From: Marchantia polymorpha subsp. ruderalis
Lineage: Eukaryota; Streptophyta; Marchantiopsida; Marchantiales; Marchantiaceae
DNA: 64,000 nucleotides
Assembly: GCA_037833965.1 (NCBI GenBank)
Contig: AP031351.1
Span: 19,914,501-19,978,500, forward strand
Direction: 5' to 3'
The notes under the pieces were generated by a model. The model made no database searches. It was not told where the DNA came from and worked only from the letters and a program-made list of their open reading frames with translations. Shown in pieces: positions 1 to 12,000 of this stretch. The translations under genes were made by a program, and so were the position numbers. How positions within the stretch are numbered: the first letter of the stretch is position 1; the number at the start of each line of letters is the position of its first letter.

Positions 1-2
1 GT

Positions 3-518
3 TCTCAACGTGCAATGCTCTTTCGGAGAGTTATGCCTGCAGCGTTTGAGAACCTTGCGATTGCTCAGCACCGGGATACGTTGCGGTATGCAACTATTCG
101 AGGAGGAGGTTATCGACCATCGATTCGTAGGTTCCGCGTGGGAGACTACGTCTATCTACAGCAGACTGCACCGACTACGTTGGATGTGACGGCAGGACGC
201 ACTATCCTGCGAGTGCGAGAGGTGTTACCTTCTGGAGTTCTCATGTTGGAGGGTCGTGACGGTGTCGTTTGGAAGGATCATGTGCGCAACTGTGCGCCAT
301 GCCACCTCCCAAACGTGGATGGTACTATGGACCCAAGCTTGGCGATTGTACGTGCCGGCTTGAGGTGCATGTTATGTGGGTCAACTGATCAGGCGGCCCA
401 TATGTTGGTGTGTGATAGGTGTTCTAGGGGATGGCACATGTCGTGCTTGACTCCACCTATCGATGTTGTTCCTACTGGACGGTGGGTTTGTCCTCGATGT
501 ACTTCAGAGAGTAGATGA
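3..518 (+). CDS. Ty3/gypsy polyprotein C-terminus with PHD finger (5' partial)
   Basis: This is the last ~170 residues of a retrotransposon polyprotein; the frame is open to the left edge, so the gene starts outside the window. The first part (about 45 residues into the open frame, around RRFRVGDYVYLQQ) is the post-catalytic integrase C-terminal region of gypsy elements, with the usual small beta-barrel pattern (VGDYVYL, then VREVLPSGVLMLEGRDG, then KDHVRNCAPCHLP). The last ~50 residues form a full C4HC3 PHD finger: CMLC, 11 residues, CDRC, GWH, MSC, then the conserved Trp two residues before CPRC. PHD fingers usually read histone H3 tails, so the inferred role is steering integration to chromatin, as chromodomains do in other gypsy elements. 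No frameshift is seen. I am confident of the PHD finger and fairly confident of the retroelement origin; the catalytic core is not in the window. Confidence 0.75.
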   Translation, partial: SQRAMLFRRVMPAAFENLAIAQHRDTLRYATIRGGGYRPSIRRFRVGDYVYLQQTAPTTLDVTAGRTILRVREVLPSGVLMLEGRDGVVWKDHVRNCAPCHLPNVDGTMDPSLAIVRAGLRCMLCGSTDQAAHMLVCDRCSRGWHMSCLTPPIDVVPTGRWVCPRCTSESR

Positions 519-659
519 CTTGATCTTCACATGTTATGAATTGCAGATAGGCGACTAACGATGGGGCGACATAGCACCCGGCCTACTGGTTCGCGCACCC
601 ACGAAGGTGCATAGCATGTAGTTGTAGATAGGGCTACCTGGGAGTCAGAGGGACCTGAC

Positions 660-985
660 CGCCAGCTAGGGGGGCGAGTTGTGATACCTTTGTGTGTTGA
701 CACTCTCGTTCCTTGTGTATGTATGTGTGAGTTGTGAGTAGAGCATGTCAGCGATGTATGATGTATGGCGATACTGAGTCGCACGACACTCTACCTAAAG
801 AGAGCAATTGATATTCAGGACGAAGCTGAGTGGATGTTGATAACGGAGATTTGTAGATATCTTTGTCTAAATATGAATTTGGTTTTTTACTTTTTATTCA
901 ATTCTAGAGACAATATTCATGCCAGAGTTTGCAATATCGTTTTGTTCTATGGAAAGAGTCAAACGTTGTGATACTTCCAAACAAT
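660..985 (+). mobile_element. Possible polypurine tract and 3' LTR of the gypsy element
   Basis: About 150 bp after the polyprotein stop lies a purine-rich tract (AGGGGGGCGAG, 668-678), followed by TTGTGATACC, which looks like a polypurine tract next to an LTR start at about 680. A plausible LTR end (TTCCAAACA) lies near 984. The matching 5' LTR would lie left of the window, so the boundaries cannot be tested here. Confidence 0.3.
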
Positions 986-2230
986 TTTTGATTGTTGCTT
1001 AAATGTTTCAAAACTCATTAGTTAGTAAAGTCACTACTAGAATTGAAAGATGATTTAACATACGATTTAATTATTATTTTGATCTAGAAGTAACAGCAGA
1101 AACTTTTCACACGACAAGTAGTGCTTGAAACTGATCATTTTTGGCATTTCATTAGAAGAATTGTAGATCCAAACAAATCCTCGCTTTATATTCAAGGTTC
1201 CACGTCACGCCACATTGTTTTACAAATTTGCAGCTTCTACTAGGAGAATTGTAGATCCGGCCCGATTCTTGCTTTATCTTCAAAGTTCCACATTACGCCA
1301 AATTGTTCTCCAAATTTGTAGGAAGGTGCATCTTTCAAATAGATAGTTGTGAGCTAATGATAGGCTTGTGGTTATTAACTATGATATTCCGGGTTTTGAT
1401 CATGTTTTTGTTGGACTCTATCCCTGGATCTTCATTCCGGCACTATCTCGCAACACTTTCTAGTCCACTCCGTTACCTTTCTATCTTACTCTTGTTTGTG
1501 AGGTTGATCTTTTTGGTGCTAGGGTACATAAGCCCCATCTTCGTGGCTATTCAATGTTTGGTATTCCAAGTTATTTCCCGGTTTGGGCTTGTTGGATTTT
1601 TGGACTTGTGAAGTTGATGGCTGCCGGTTTTTGTAGTTCTTCTTCTAGGCTAGGGGTTAGCTTCTGCACAGGGCGGCGTATGGTGCTCTTTGGTCAGTTG
1701 TCTTTTGCTCTTGCTTGTTCGATACTGCTTTGCTTGCCTGGCGATGGCTTCCATCTGGTTTTGTATTTGCTCTGGAGGTTTTCACCAAGAAAGGCCTATG
1801 AGTAACAACAGCAAGAAGGCTCGAGAATGATTGATTACGCATACACACGCAACGATATTCTTCATTGTACCTGTACACAAATTCGTTAACACAAATTATA
1901 TTTTTAAAAATCATATTCGAAAAGAATTAAAGAGAAAAAAAAAGACTTGGCAAATTGATAAGTTTCATTTTTTGGAATTACCATAGAAACAGTAAGAGGA
2001 TCTGCGGGTGTTTCATTTATTTTGTTCGTATTCTTGGAGTGCACGAATCTAAAGTAATTGTGAATTATGTTTGACAAATGCTGCAGAAGCCATAACTGAC
2101 TGTCCTATATAGAACAGACCCCATACAGAGTTGTTGAGCCCGGCTTAGATATATACACCAGATCAAGAGAAAATCGGAGCCGTTTAATCTAGGGCCGTTT
2201 GATCCAGCGTCTTGTACAAAGGAGGCACAT
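986..2230. other. Intergenic, no gene seen
   Basis: This AT-rich stretch lies between the gypsy remnant and the RRM gene. Two open frames on + (1303-1611 and 1554-1805) are hydrophobic and T-rich but match no family I know, and they lack convincing starts or splice context. The only structure seen is the diverged duplication at 1150-1325. Confidence 0.5.
1150..1325. repeat. Diverged ~98-bp tandem duplication
   Basis: Two successive copies share AGAATTGTAGATCC (1157 and 1255) followed by matching blocks around CGCTTTAT/TGCTTTAT, TTCCAC, ACGCCA and CAAATTTG. The offset is 98 bp. The copies differ at many positions, so the duplication is old. Confidence 0.6.
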
Positions 2231-2898
2231 CCTACGCCTCGCTGATGTGGGTACGGGAGCGCTGATGAAACTGCTCTGCTAGCTGGAACCTGCCGAGCCG
2301 GTCACAGGCGCCAGGGCGAGGGGCCGAGAAACCATCGGCGCCCAGCTCGGGCGTCCGGAGCTCGACCGTCCGAGTCAGCGGTGGAAGGAAGAGCGGGCTC
2401 CTGCGTGCGGGAGGGAGACCGGCACGTGCCCGGGCCCGGAGCACCACGGCGCTGCAGGCATGACAGTGATGGCACGAAGGTGATGAGATCGGAACCACAG
2501 CGCTCGGCAATTGCGCAGTGTGGACAAGAACGATCGAGTGCCACGCGCGGACTCTTTGGGGGAGGAAGACGAACGCGAGCGAGGTGAGGTTCTGGAGCCG
2601 ATTGCCAATTGCGCTGGTTCCGTTCGGATTTCGGTTGGAGCAAAAAGTGAAAGCCCGAGCGGACGGTTGAATCGAGGTCGCTCGCTCGTTCGCTCGCGCA
2701 TCCGTCGTTCATTGGGGTGCGTCTCGAGAGTCGATTTCTTTGCCGAGGCGGGGCGACTCCGGGCCGGGCGTCCTAGTTGTTGCTTGGGTTTGGGCGCAAT
2801 CCGACAGAGATCTTGGGCGTAGATTCTGATAGCCCGAGGGAGGAGGAAAGAAGAAAGAGGAAGGAAGGAGGGAAGATTTGACGGGAGTTTGTGGAAGG
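2230..2898 (+). promoter_or_regulatory. GC-rich promoter/5' leader of the RRM gene
   Basis: Base composition switches to GC-rich, CpG-rich sequence at about 2230 and stays so until the first exon. It includes a purine-rich AGGAGGAAAGAAGAAAGAGG stretch (2839-2858) before the start codon. The GC-rich 5' end resembles the other genes in this window. Long open frames on both strands here are products of the composition. No TATA box or transcription start can be fixed by eye. Confidence 0.35.
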
Positions 2899-5465
2899 AT
2901 GGGGGACTACGGTGGAGCCTGGAGAGGAGCAGACACGAGGCGTGTGCCCTCGCCGGCTGCGAAGCGCACCCGTCGGGACTATGGTGATTACGGTAAGTGG
3001 CAGTTCCCGTGGATTGGGTTCCAGGCCTTTTTTTTCCCCTGCCGATAGGAGTGAGTTTGGTTTGCACGTTCGGCCTCGATTGCCTTTAGGGCCATCGAAG
3101 GCGCGCTGCAGAGCCTTGCGCGGTCGGTTTGTTGATTTGGCTCGTGGTGACAGTTGCGTCTTGAACGTTGAGGGGCCCGTCGTGAGCCGGGAGTTTGGGG
3201 ATCGTACCGGTAAATGTGCGTTTGGAGGTCCGGACTGCCTGGAGGAGTCGTCACATTTCTTCCAACATCGGTTTTGTTACCCCGACGGTGACTGTATCGC
3301 TGTTTAGAAGCGCCTGTTCCACCTGGGATTCTCCGGATCTGCTGAAAATCTTGGTCATGAATGTAGATGATGTACCTCCTGCGCGAGGAGCCTATGGGTC
3401 TGCAAGAGGTGGTGCTGGAGTCGTTCCAGCAGTTGGACATGACGTCGGTGGGTATACCCCCAGAGGCGAGCGATACGATGATGGTCGAGGCGCTCCGCGC
3501 GGCGGGTGGCGCGAGCCCGACGCTCTCGGAGGAACTACAGATCTTGTAAGTAGGCCACATCCAAATTTCAGTTTTCCCATGGCGTGTAGCGACTCTCAAG
3601 ATTCAAGCAACTTGAGAAGGCTCTACGCGCTCAACGCCTCATTCCTGCCGGCTTACATATGTTCCTGAGAAGGCATGCGAAGAAACCTAGCTTTGCCTAA
3701 CTGAGCTACGTGCTCGCGGGCGTTAAGTGGCGTATGCCTAGCAGCAGGAAACATTGCAGTAAAATTTTGGCAGATATGGTAAATCTTACTCATCGGAATC
3801 GGAGTAGCCTGTCCTAACACTCACTGAGCTCGTAGTTGGTCCGACGTGGCCAGAGAATGCCGTTTGAACACCTAGTGTCTTCTTTGTAGGCCGTCACAGT
3901 CCAGACCAATTAATCTGATCGGCTCCTTCTGGAAGGCTCCTGGGTGTTCTCTTTAGAGACTCTTATAAAAAAAATATCCACATCTCTTTATGCCACAGAT
4001 ATCTCAAAGTGGCTGGCTATTCCATCGCGATAACTCGCGTGTCTGAAGACCAACATTCGGCTGGGGTTTCTTTTAATTTTGTATCTCTGGCTGATTGTTG
4101 TCTTCTTTAATTGTCATAAACGTCGGAAGTTTTGTCAAGTCGGAACGGTCTTGCTGCTAACCAATCCAGGGCTAGCGAGAGAACAACATATCAATGGTGT
4201 AGGACTCGTTAGGAGTGTACGTAGTTGATTCGTAGGTTCTTGTGGCTGCAAACAGTTAAAGATGCTCTAACGTGTCTAACGAATTATGGTTTTACCTGGA
4301 CATCTTGAAGTATGGACGTTGCCCCATTTTAAAGAACTAAAGAACATTGGTGTGGACTCTTAAATTTTAGGTGCATTTTTAGTTTTCAATTGTAGCTAAT
4401 TTCTCACCAATTCGCTAACTTCACGCTTCGAGACAGTCCGACTATTTACATCAAAGTCGCTCTGCAATTTCCTGACAGTGGTCTCCATGTTCCTTGGTTT
4501 TGCAGATGGGATATGGAGGAGGTGCAATTGGTAATGATCTAGCTATTACAGGTGGTCCAGGAATGGGATTGAGTGGTGTTCCTGGTGCTGGTTCTTTACA
4601 AAATTTGGGTTTAGGCGGTCTCGGAGAAGATCCTGCTCTTCTGGGTCCTGGAGGGCGTATGGTTGGAATAGATGTAGGATTGGGGGGGAGGCAAGGTAAT
4701 CTTGGTCTGAATGGAGTAACCCAAGAACCCGAGGTTCTTCACGGGGGCCTCGATATGCTACCCCCTGATGCATCTTCAACCCTCTTCGTCGACGGTCTAC
4801 CTCTCGACTGCTCAAGACGAGAAGCAGCACGTATCCACACTCGCCGTGTGCATTGACATGTGCATCATCGTATCGAGAGAACTTTTAGATGTAGACTTGG
4901 CTTGCCTTGATTTCCTTCGTTCTCCTTAATGTGTGCCACCAGACATATTCCGTCCCTTCATCGGTTTTAAGGAAGTTAGGTTGGTACACAAAGACGCGAA
5001 GAGAGTGAGTAACTTCTGTGTGATCCTGGAACAACCTTTTGGTTTCTGATATTGAACAACTTTTGATTTTTCTTCGGCCGATAATGTTTTTTCCCGTTGG
5101 CCTGTTTGTGCGCATCAGGTCGTCCTTTGCTTTGTGGAGTTTGCCGATGCGCGATGTGCAGCAACTGCGCTAGAAGCTTTGCAAGGTACCGTACAGATGT
5201 CCGGATAAACTTGAAATTTGATTCGCTTGGCCTCCTGCTACAGTTTGTCATTTAGAAACTGCAGCTGATGTGCAACATCCCTTGACTTTCAGGGTACAAG
5301 TTTGACGAGACAGATCCCGATTCGTACGCCCTTCGCCTTTCGTTCGCTCGCCATCCTGGGCCCCGAGGACCTCCTCCCCGAGATGAGGCTTATCGCGGTG
5401 GGGGTGGACGTGGAACTCGGGACAGTTATGACGCTGGTGATCGTCGTCGGGGTGCTCGTCGATAA
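2899..5465 (+). CDS. NSR-like RRM RNA-binding protein
   Basis: Six exons join in frame into 299 residues: 2899-2992, 3367-3545, 4506-4830, 4943-5004, 5119-5185 and 5293-5465; every junction is GT-AG and keeps phase. The N-terminus (MGDYGGAWRGADTRR) and middle are Gly/Arg/Pro-rich and disordered. A single RRM follows, with RNP2 LFVDGL in exon 3, HIFRPFIGFKEVRLVHKDAKR across exons 3-4, RNP1 VVLCFVEF in exon 5, and EALQGYKFDE leading to YALRLSFAR in exon 6. An RGG-type tail ends the protein. This layout and the PPDAS.TLFV.GLP..C..REAAHIFRPF signature match the plant nuclear speckle RNA-binding proteins (NSRa/NSRb), which bind pre-mRNA and long non-coding RNA and modulate alternative splicing. 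Family membership is firm; orthology and function here are inferred. Intron 2 (3546-4505) is the longest. Confidence 0.9.
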
Positions 5466-8400
5466 GGTGTTACGTCAAGGTAACGATGTAGTGTATTTGT
5501 AATGCGCGTGTAGGTGCCCCACATGTCCGAGCCTAAGCACTCTGTCGGTCCGTGTTCACCGAGCTCTTGCGAAAACCCACCATCCTAGTCGAAACTTCCT
5601 TGACGTTTAGAGCCACGTTCGCTTTCCTTTTCTTGCATACTCCCGGGTCATGAAAGCCCAAAACGGTTCATAATCCTCGCTTATGTACGCATATAAATCC
5701 GATCACTTAGGTGGAGGGGTAACGAATCAGGTGGACCGTGGGTTACCCGCGTTTTAGATTCGGATACAAATTTCGTAAATCTCGTGTCAAGCCTTCCTAT
5801 CGAGTCCCCTTCATTGACCTCGTCTCGTACGTGTCTAGCCTGATGAACGTCGTTCCTTGTCGTGCACCTTGAGTAACCTCGTTTCGTTTCCACTCACGCG
5901 TCTGAACGGTTGCCTAACTAAGTATGCATTTTCGATGATCATTGTAGCCTTGTCGCTTATTTACCTGGCTGTGTCCCGACATGGCACAGGCAAGTTACGT
6001 GACTGTTGGAACTATTTCGTGCAGTTTCTCGAGCCCTCTCAAAATTTCGTCAAGATCACAGACGGGCAGGAACATCGTGCGCAAGTAATTTTTTTACGTG
6101 GACCATTCTGCAGCAGCTCTCGTCGGTGTGAATCGATACGATGATCAATACGATGCGATTGCGCTTACGGGTGTGTCAGCCTGTTCGAGCGAATTTTAGC
6201 GCTACGTGCCACTCGCTAGTTGCGGATGCACCTGCTGGCTGGGTTTCACTCAGAGCTCGAGTAAGTGTACGCACAGCTTAGTGTTGCGGGGTTCACGAGG
6301 ATCCCTTCCTGGTTCAGTATTAGTACGAGACCCTCATCTGATCTGTAGCGTCTCTAGTGTCTTCTCGGGAGCCCTCTCGGTTCAGCGCTGTTCATTTCAA
6401 GTATTTCTGTGCTACGTTCAAGAATCGAGATATAGGGATTGTTTAGATAGGCGAAGATTGGGACTTATTTGTGCCTAAAGCCTTGTCAGCATTAGAGAAA
6501 ACCTTGTGAATCAGTGTAAGAAACTTACGAAGCTGTGCGTTTCCTCCCTTCATCTGTTTATTATCAGGACTGTGTGGTTCTCGATCGTCATGCTTCAGGG
6601 TCATAGTGGAATTAACCTTCAGAGGAATGTAGTGTGGTGAAAGGGTACTTTCACTGCGAAGCAATTTAATCCTTTCAAGCTTTGCCAACCACCCTTGTCA
6701 TAGAGATACCTTTGTCCGGAGTCGTTAACAAGATAGCCTTTTCTCAAAAGAGGAAAGAGCGGTCGAGATATGTTGGTTCGTGCTGTACTTCCTCTAATGC
6801 CATGTGCTTTTCGTGTTTGAAGGAAGGTCCTTCTCATATCCAGACTGCCGCTAGCCTTCACGATTTTGTCGCACCTGCCTGGTTGTCATGATGGCCTCAC
6901 CGATTGGGGTGGTGGTAGTTAATTTCTATCTCGTTTCCTTTTCCACGAAGTGAAGGCTCTTTTAGCAGGGAACACCATGCATCATTCCCTATATCTTACT
7001 TGGATATCTTACGATGAGATCTTTACTTCCCAACCCACTTTTATAGCCAAGGGGCCTGATATGGAACACTGAGCTGTTCCGTGTGCTCAGTTGATTGGTA
7101 GAGCCGAGTGCAGAGTCAAAGAAAAGAAATGTCACGAAGAACAAGTGGACAAATCTTGATATGGCCCCTTGACGACAGTTACTTGAAGGGCAGTCAGACG
7201 CTAGTTGCTGATCTCTGCTTTCCATTCCTGAGGCCTCCCTCCCTTTTCCCAACCCCAGAGTTGAAGGAGTTCGGAATTTCAAGTTGAAGTCAGTTGACTT
7301 CACGTGTGTGCTGTGAGCACCTAGTGCCTTGGAATTTCCTTTTCGATATTTTGTCGTGAAACCCGAATTCCTGCGGAGGCTTTGCTCTCGTGTTTTTCCT
7401 TGGTTCAGTGTAGGGGAATGGATTAGAGTTCTCAAGTGGATGCAGTATTGCATCATGATCCATCTCCGAACCAGGTGTCCACGCATGTTCCTAGCCTGGA
7501 AACATATGCTGGACTGTGCTTCTTTAGCGGCAAACCGAACCCTAGTGAGGTGAGCATACCTGGACTGCCCAGACTCGGATGTGTTTTCTGTCGGCAAGCA
7601 GTGAGGGTTGCTATCTTTGTGTCAGGCTTGTCTGCCTTTTTCTTTATTTAGTCTATCAGTCTTATCGACAGCATCCTCATCACTGGGAGTGACTTTCAGT
7701 GTGTCAGGAGTGAGATGTCTTTTAGCAGATTACAGTTTGTGCTTGTTCCACTGCGACGAGTTCTCACCCTCGATCTGTTGATTTCTCGTCGACTCCGGTT
7801 GTTTGGGTTCGGAACACTTTCGAGCTGTGAGTGTACGTGTGTCTCACATCAGCTTGCCGTATGAAGTGTTGGCACGCGAAAGACATATCCACCGTCCCAC
7901 GTGATGATGTGAGGTTTTACACAGTTTATTTCTTCTTTCACCATCGAACAGTAGCTTGGTCTTTGTTGCAAAATCTTGGCCGCTTGTGACATTCGTAGTC
8001 TGCGCATGGCACGTGAATTTTGTTGAAGGGTCCAGCGAATTAGCTCGTTGAGAAAAGCTTTGATGTCTTGGGTTTCAATACTCGACGTTGAAAGGAAGTC
8101 ACTGCGTTCTGTTACGGTATCACTCTCTTAAGTATCAATTATCCTAGACACTGCGAAAAGTACAGGGTCATTGATTGGGCTGTGACTGCATACAGATGAC
8201 TCTTGGCGAAGTGTTGCGTAGGCACCAGCACGCCCTAGTTCACACTGATCGTTTCTAACTTCAAAGCTCTTAGTTTTCGGTTATTGCTATATGATTGGAG
8301 ATTCGAAACTGGTACTGTAGTGAACACGTGGCTAATGTAATCGATGATGTAAAGAAGCACACGACGTTGCAGGGCCCAACACACCCGCCTCTCGAGTGGA

Positions 8401-9040
8401 GGGTGTGTTGTGTGGTCAGGTAAGTTCTTGATGAGACTCCTTACCTTGATGGGAGGATTAGCGATATCCCTTGTCCAGGCTTTTTTAATTGCAAATACGC
8501 CATGAAATTGACCCGGATGAAAGAGCTTATATGACCATGTGGATCACTTTTGGAATTGTACACCAATCGAGCGGCCTCAGCAGTTTTACAGAGGATATCT
8601 CTGGGTGAAATCCAATTTGGGGTCCATGGCCAGTTGACAAGGCTCTTAACGTAGAGGTGAATTTCAAGACGTCAAAGAAATGATGCAATGCGAATGCCAG
8701 ATTTTAGGAAAACTGGAATCTAATCGGAGTAAGAACTGAGAAAATCCCAAGACGGAATACCTGGAGGCATGGAAAAGGTGGGAAGATCCGCCTCCCAGTC
8801 TTCCAGATCATATCCAAGGAAAATAGTTGAGATAATAGAAGATAATTTGGCACGTAGCATGTGCACAAAATTTGAGAAAAGATGATTATCGCGTCGACCA
8901 AAGAGAAGTTTAGTGTATTTATCTTTGTGCTCATGGAGACGAGAAAAAGAAGGGGATATAAGGTAGGTAGTAAGAAAAGGGTAATATGTTCTTTTTACAT
9001 CTGTGTAATGCAATGATCGATTCTACTTCCTCAACTTTTT
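5466..9040. other. Intergenic / long 3' region, no gene seen
   Basis: About 3.5 kb of mixed composition follows the RRM gene stop. Part of it may be 3' UTR. The longest open frame (6989-7597, -, 202 codons) has no recognisable domain, no biased codon use visible by eye, and no splice-linked neighbours. Apart from a hairpin at 8377-8410 I see nothing organised. Confidence 0.5.
8377..8410. repeat. Hairpin with 10-bp perfect arms
   Basis: CAACACACCC (8377-8386) and GGGTGTGTTG (8401-8410) are exact inverse complements around a 14-nt loop that itself holds CTCTCGAG. No T-run follows and no neighbouring gene end is evident. Confidence 0.5.
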
Positions 9041-12000
9041 ATACATCTTTTAATCCACACTACACGCACACATACAGCTTGAAGTCCAAGAACTGAATAC
9101 AGTCTGAACATGGTGGTCTTTAAAAAGCATGGTGGCCATTCCCGCAATCGTGTCTTGACGTCTTGAAGAAAGATTGCTGGATTTCTAAGCTTTGAAAGAT
9201 ATATATACATACATATTTACACATTATATGTCACCATAAACAAAACCCTGGAACATTTGTATAACCGAGGAAAATACTTAGGTTTCCTCGCAAACACATC
9301 AACAAAATACATACCCATGACGTATCAAAGGTACTGTGTCACGATATTCTAAACCATGTGCTTGCTTTGCGTCACGATGTTCTAAAACAAGTTCTTGGTT
9401 CACATACTGCTTACTATAGTGTGGGAAAATGATTTCCCTATCGGCCTACAGGGGAGATTTCTTGGAACTTTCAACTTGGTTACAAGTTTTGCCAGAACCT
9501 ACTTGCATCCCCATAGTGGTGTTTCAGAGCTTTCTATTGGACGTTTCAAACTGTAAAGTTAATTTGACACTTCAAAATGCGATCTTGTAGATTTGCATAC
9601 CGAGATTAGTTGTTGTGTCTTTACAAGTCTTCTACTACACTCACAAAGATTCATTCAAAAACAACTCGTTCATCCTCACACCAAACGCAATGAATGTACC
9701 AACAATTCACATGTTTATTTAATCTCATGGATGAGTTTAATGGATCTCATGGATGGAGGGCAGGCAGTGGGGATTAATATTTTACAGACTTCGAGGTTAC
9801 TGCAACCAAACTGATTGGCGAGAATTATGTGATATGCTCCAGCACTTTTGGAATCGAAGACAGACCAAAAACATGTGGAATGATACAATCTTAGTAGATT
9901 CGTGATCATACCCTTGCAATGTAAGTATGAAGACCCAAAAAAAATTGATACTTCGTTTAGAAACTCTCAACAGTGTGATTCTATAATCAAAACCACACTC
10001 ACCCACATGTTGAATAAGCTTGACATGGCTTTGTGAAATGCACTATATTAGGCAGGTAAATGGATGGTCTTAGACTGTGCAATCCTATTTGTGTCCAGAT
10101 ATCACTTTTTTATTTTATTTTCTCTCATGGTATGCTTCATAAACTAGTGAAAGAATGAATGCTAGATGTAAAAGTGAAATTCAATTACTAAGAGTGTGAA
10201 TTGAAAGTCTTGTCGAGGTGTGCAAGGAATGATAAAAAATAGTAAGACCCCATCAACTAGTACTCGGAGACCTGGCGCGGACACCTTTTCAAATACACTC
10301 TGGGCAAGCATTCTCCAGTTTCAATGTATTTGCTAAAAAAGGAGAGTCATGATGTGTATTGCGCCGGAGATGACAGGTTCTTGTAGAGTCTCAAGATCCC
10401 TATGCCAGAAGATCTCTGGCTTCGGTACCTTGAAATTTGTATGATTCTTTTCATTATCTTGTTGTACTAAAGTGAAGTAAACTTACATATCTTATGAACA
10501 ATGAGTCATCGTGTAACCTTAACATTGATTTTTAAAAATCGTGATCAATAAATAGATGAATATAAAAAAAATATGTACATATAAAAAATAAAATTTATCA
10601 AGGTTTAGAAGAATTTATCATACATAATAAATATAATCATGTTTGATATAATAACGATATGTATTTACATCACAAGAGAAGTCATATGCTGATAGTAAAC
10701 ATGATAAAGAAAAAATTTTATTAGAATATGACTAGATTTCAGTATTGTTGTTTAAATCCTTTATTGGATTCATCAGATGAATTCTCTGTGAATATCCGTT
10801 CAAATCACAAAAAAAACACAATGAGCATCAACTTTTAGTTTCTCATGAACTAACGAAAGAATCTACTTTCTTCACATATATCATAAATGATATATGTGAA
10901 GAAATAAACTAAAAAAGAAACACAAATTATATCTTCTTTGTTTAGAAAAATTTTTGTGTGCTTATTTTGCATTGATCATGAAAAAAAAAATGAGAGCTAC
11001 AAGTGAAGAAATCAGCACACATATCGTCACAATGTAAGGCATACAATCCGCTTCAAATTGTATCAAATTCATTTTCAAGTACAACATATAAATACATGCA
11101 ACCAATATCCATCTTTTTGTAGAATAAGAAGAAAAAAAAACCCTCCATTTTATCAAAAAATGTTGAATTGTTTAAAAAAAGACTTCTACCGATCATAACA
11201 ACAATGATGAAGAAATTTTTTTAAGAAAATTTTCTAATCTAGAAAATGATGAGACAAACAATGAAAATCAATCATTTTGGCAAACTCAATTTAAAATTGG
11301 CGAGAATGGATTCTATCACATCAAAATTTAAAAAAACCTTTAATTTAATCATTGCATTGATCATACATTAGTTGACCTTTCATTCTTCTGACAGCTACTG
11401 TGATGGTATATCATAAATACACACGAAAAACACAAAATGAGCGGGATTGAATGATCATATAGTTGGCCAATATATATGTATCATTGTTAACACAAACCTT
11501 CACATTATTGTCAACATTCAAACATATCTTAAGATCCGTGCTTCCATCTTGGCATGTGATGAAAATGATTATCAAATCAAGTTGTTACTCAAAATAAACT
11601 TTTTAATCAATGCTGAAGCCAAGTCGGATAATTGCGTCTTGTTGTGATTCCATATGTTGATTGCCACACTGCAGTTTATACAGCAAATATGATTAGTAAA
11701 AACTTGAATTGTTTGTATCAAATTTGATGTAATAAGCTACTCCAATGTCGCTAAGAACATAAATATTGAACATGTTGGATGATATTGTGAATCTTCTTGA
11801 CAAAAAAGTTAATTATTTGATTCTTTGTATATGATGATTGCACCATTAGACTAATATTGTGACCAAGTCAGATATTAATAATCTACAAGATGATAGAAAG
11901 TATTACAAAATAGTGCATGTTTTTTTTTGCATCAATAACCATCCAATGTTATAATCAAAATGAGCTGAATCCAATTTTATTTTGAGAAAATGGAAATCAA

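Noticed and set aside
1303-1805. Two hydrophobic + strand frames
   Set aside because: T-rich DNA gives Leu/Phe/Val-rich translation. There is no family match and no start context.
2375-3067. 230-codon minus-strand open frame over the RRM gene 5' end
   Set aside because: It lies antisense to the GC-rich leader and exon 1, is low-complexity (Ser/Arg/Pro), overlaps other frames and has no domain. It is a composition effect.
6989-7597. 202-codon minus-strand open frame downstream of the RRM gene
   Set aside because: No recognisable domain, and part of the opposite strand is open too. I see no splice partners. It was left as unannotated spacer.
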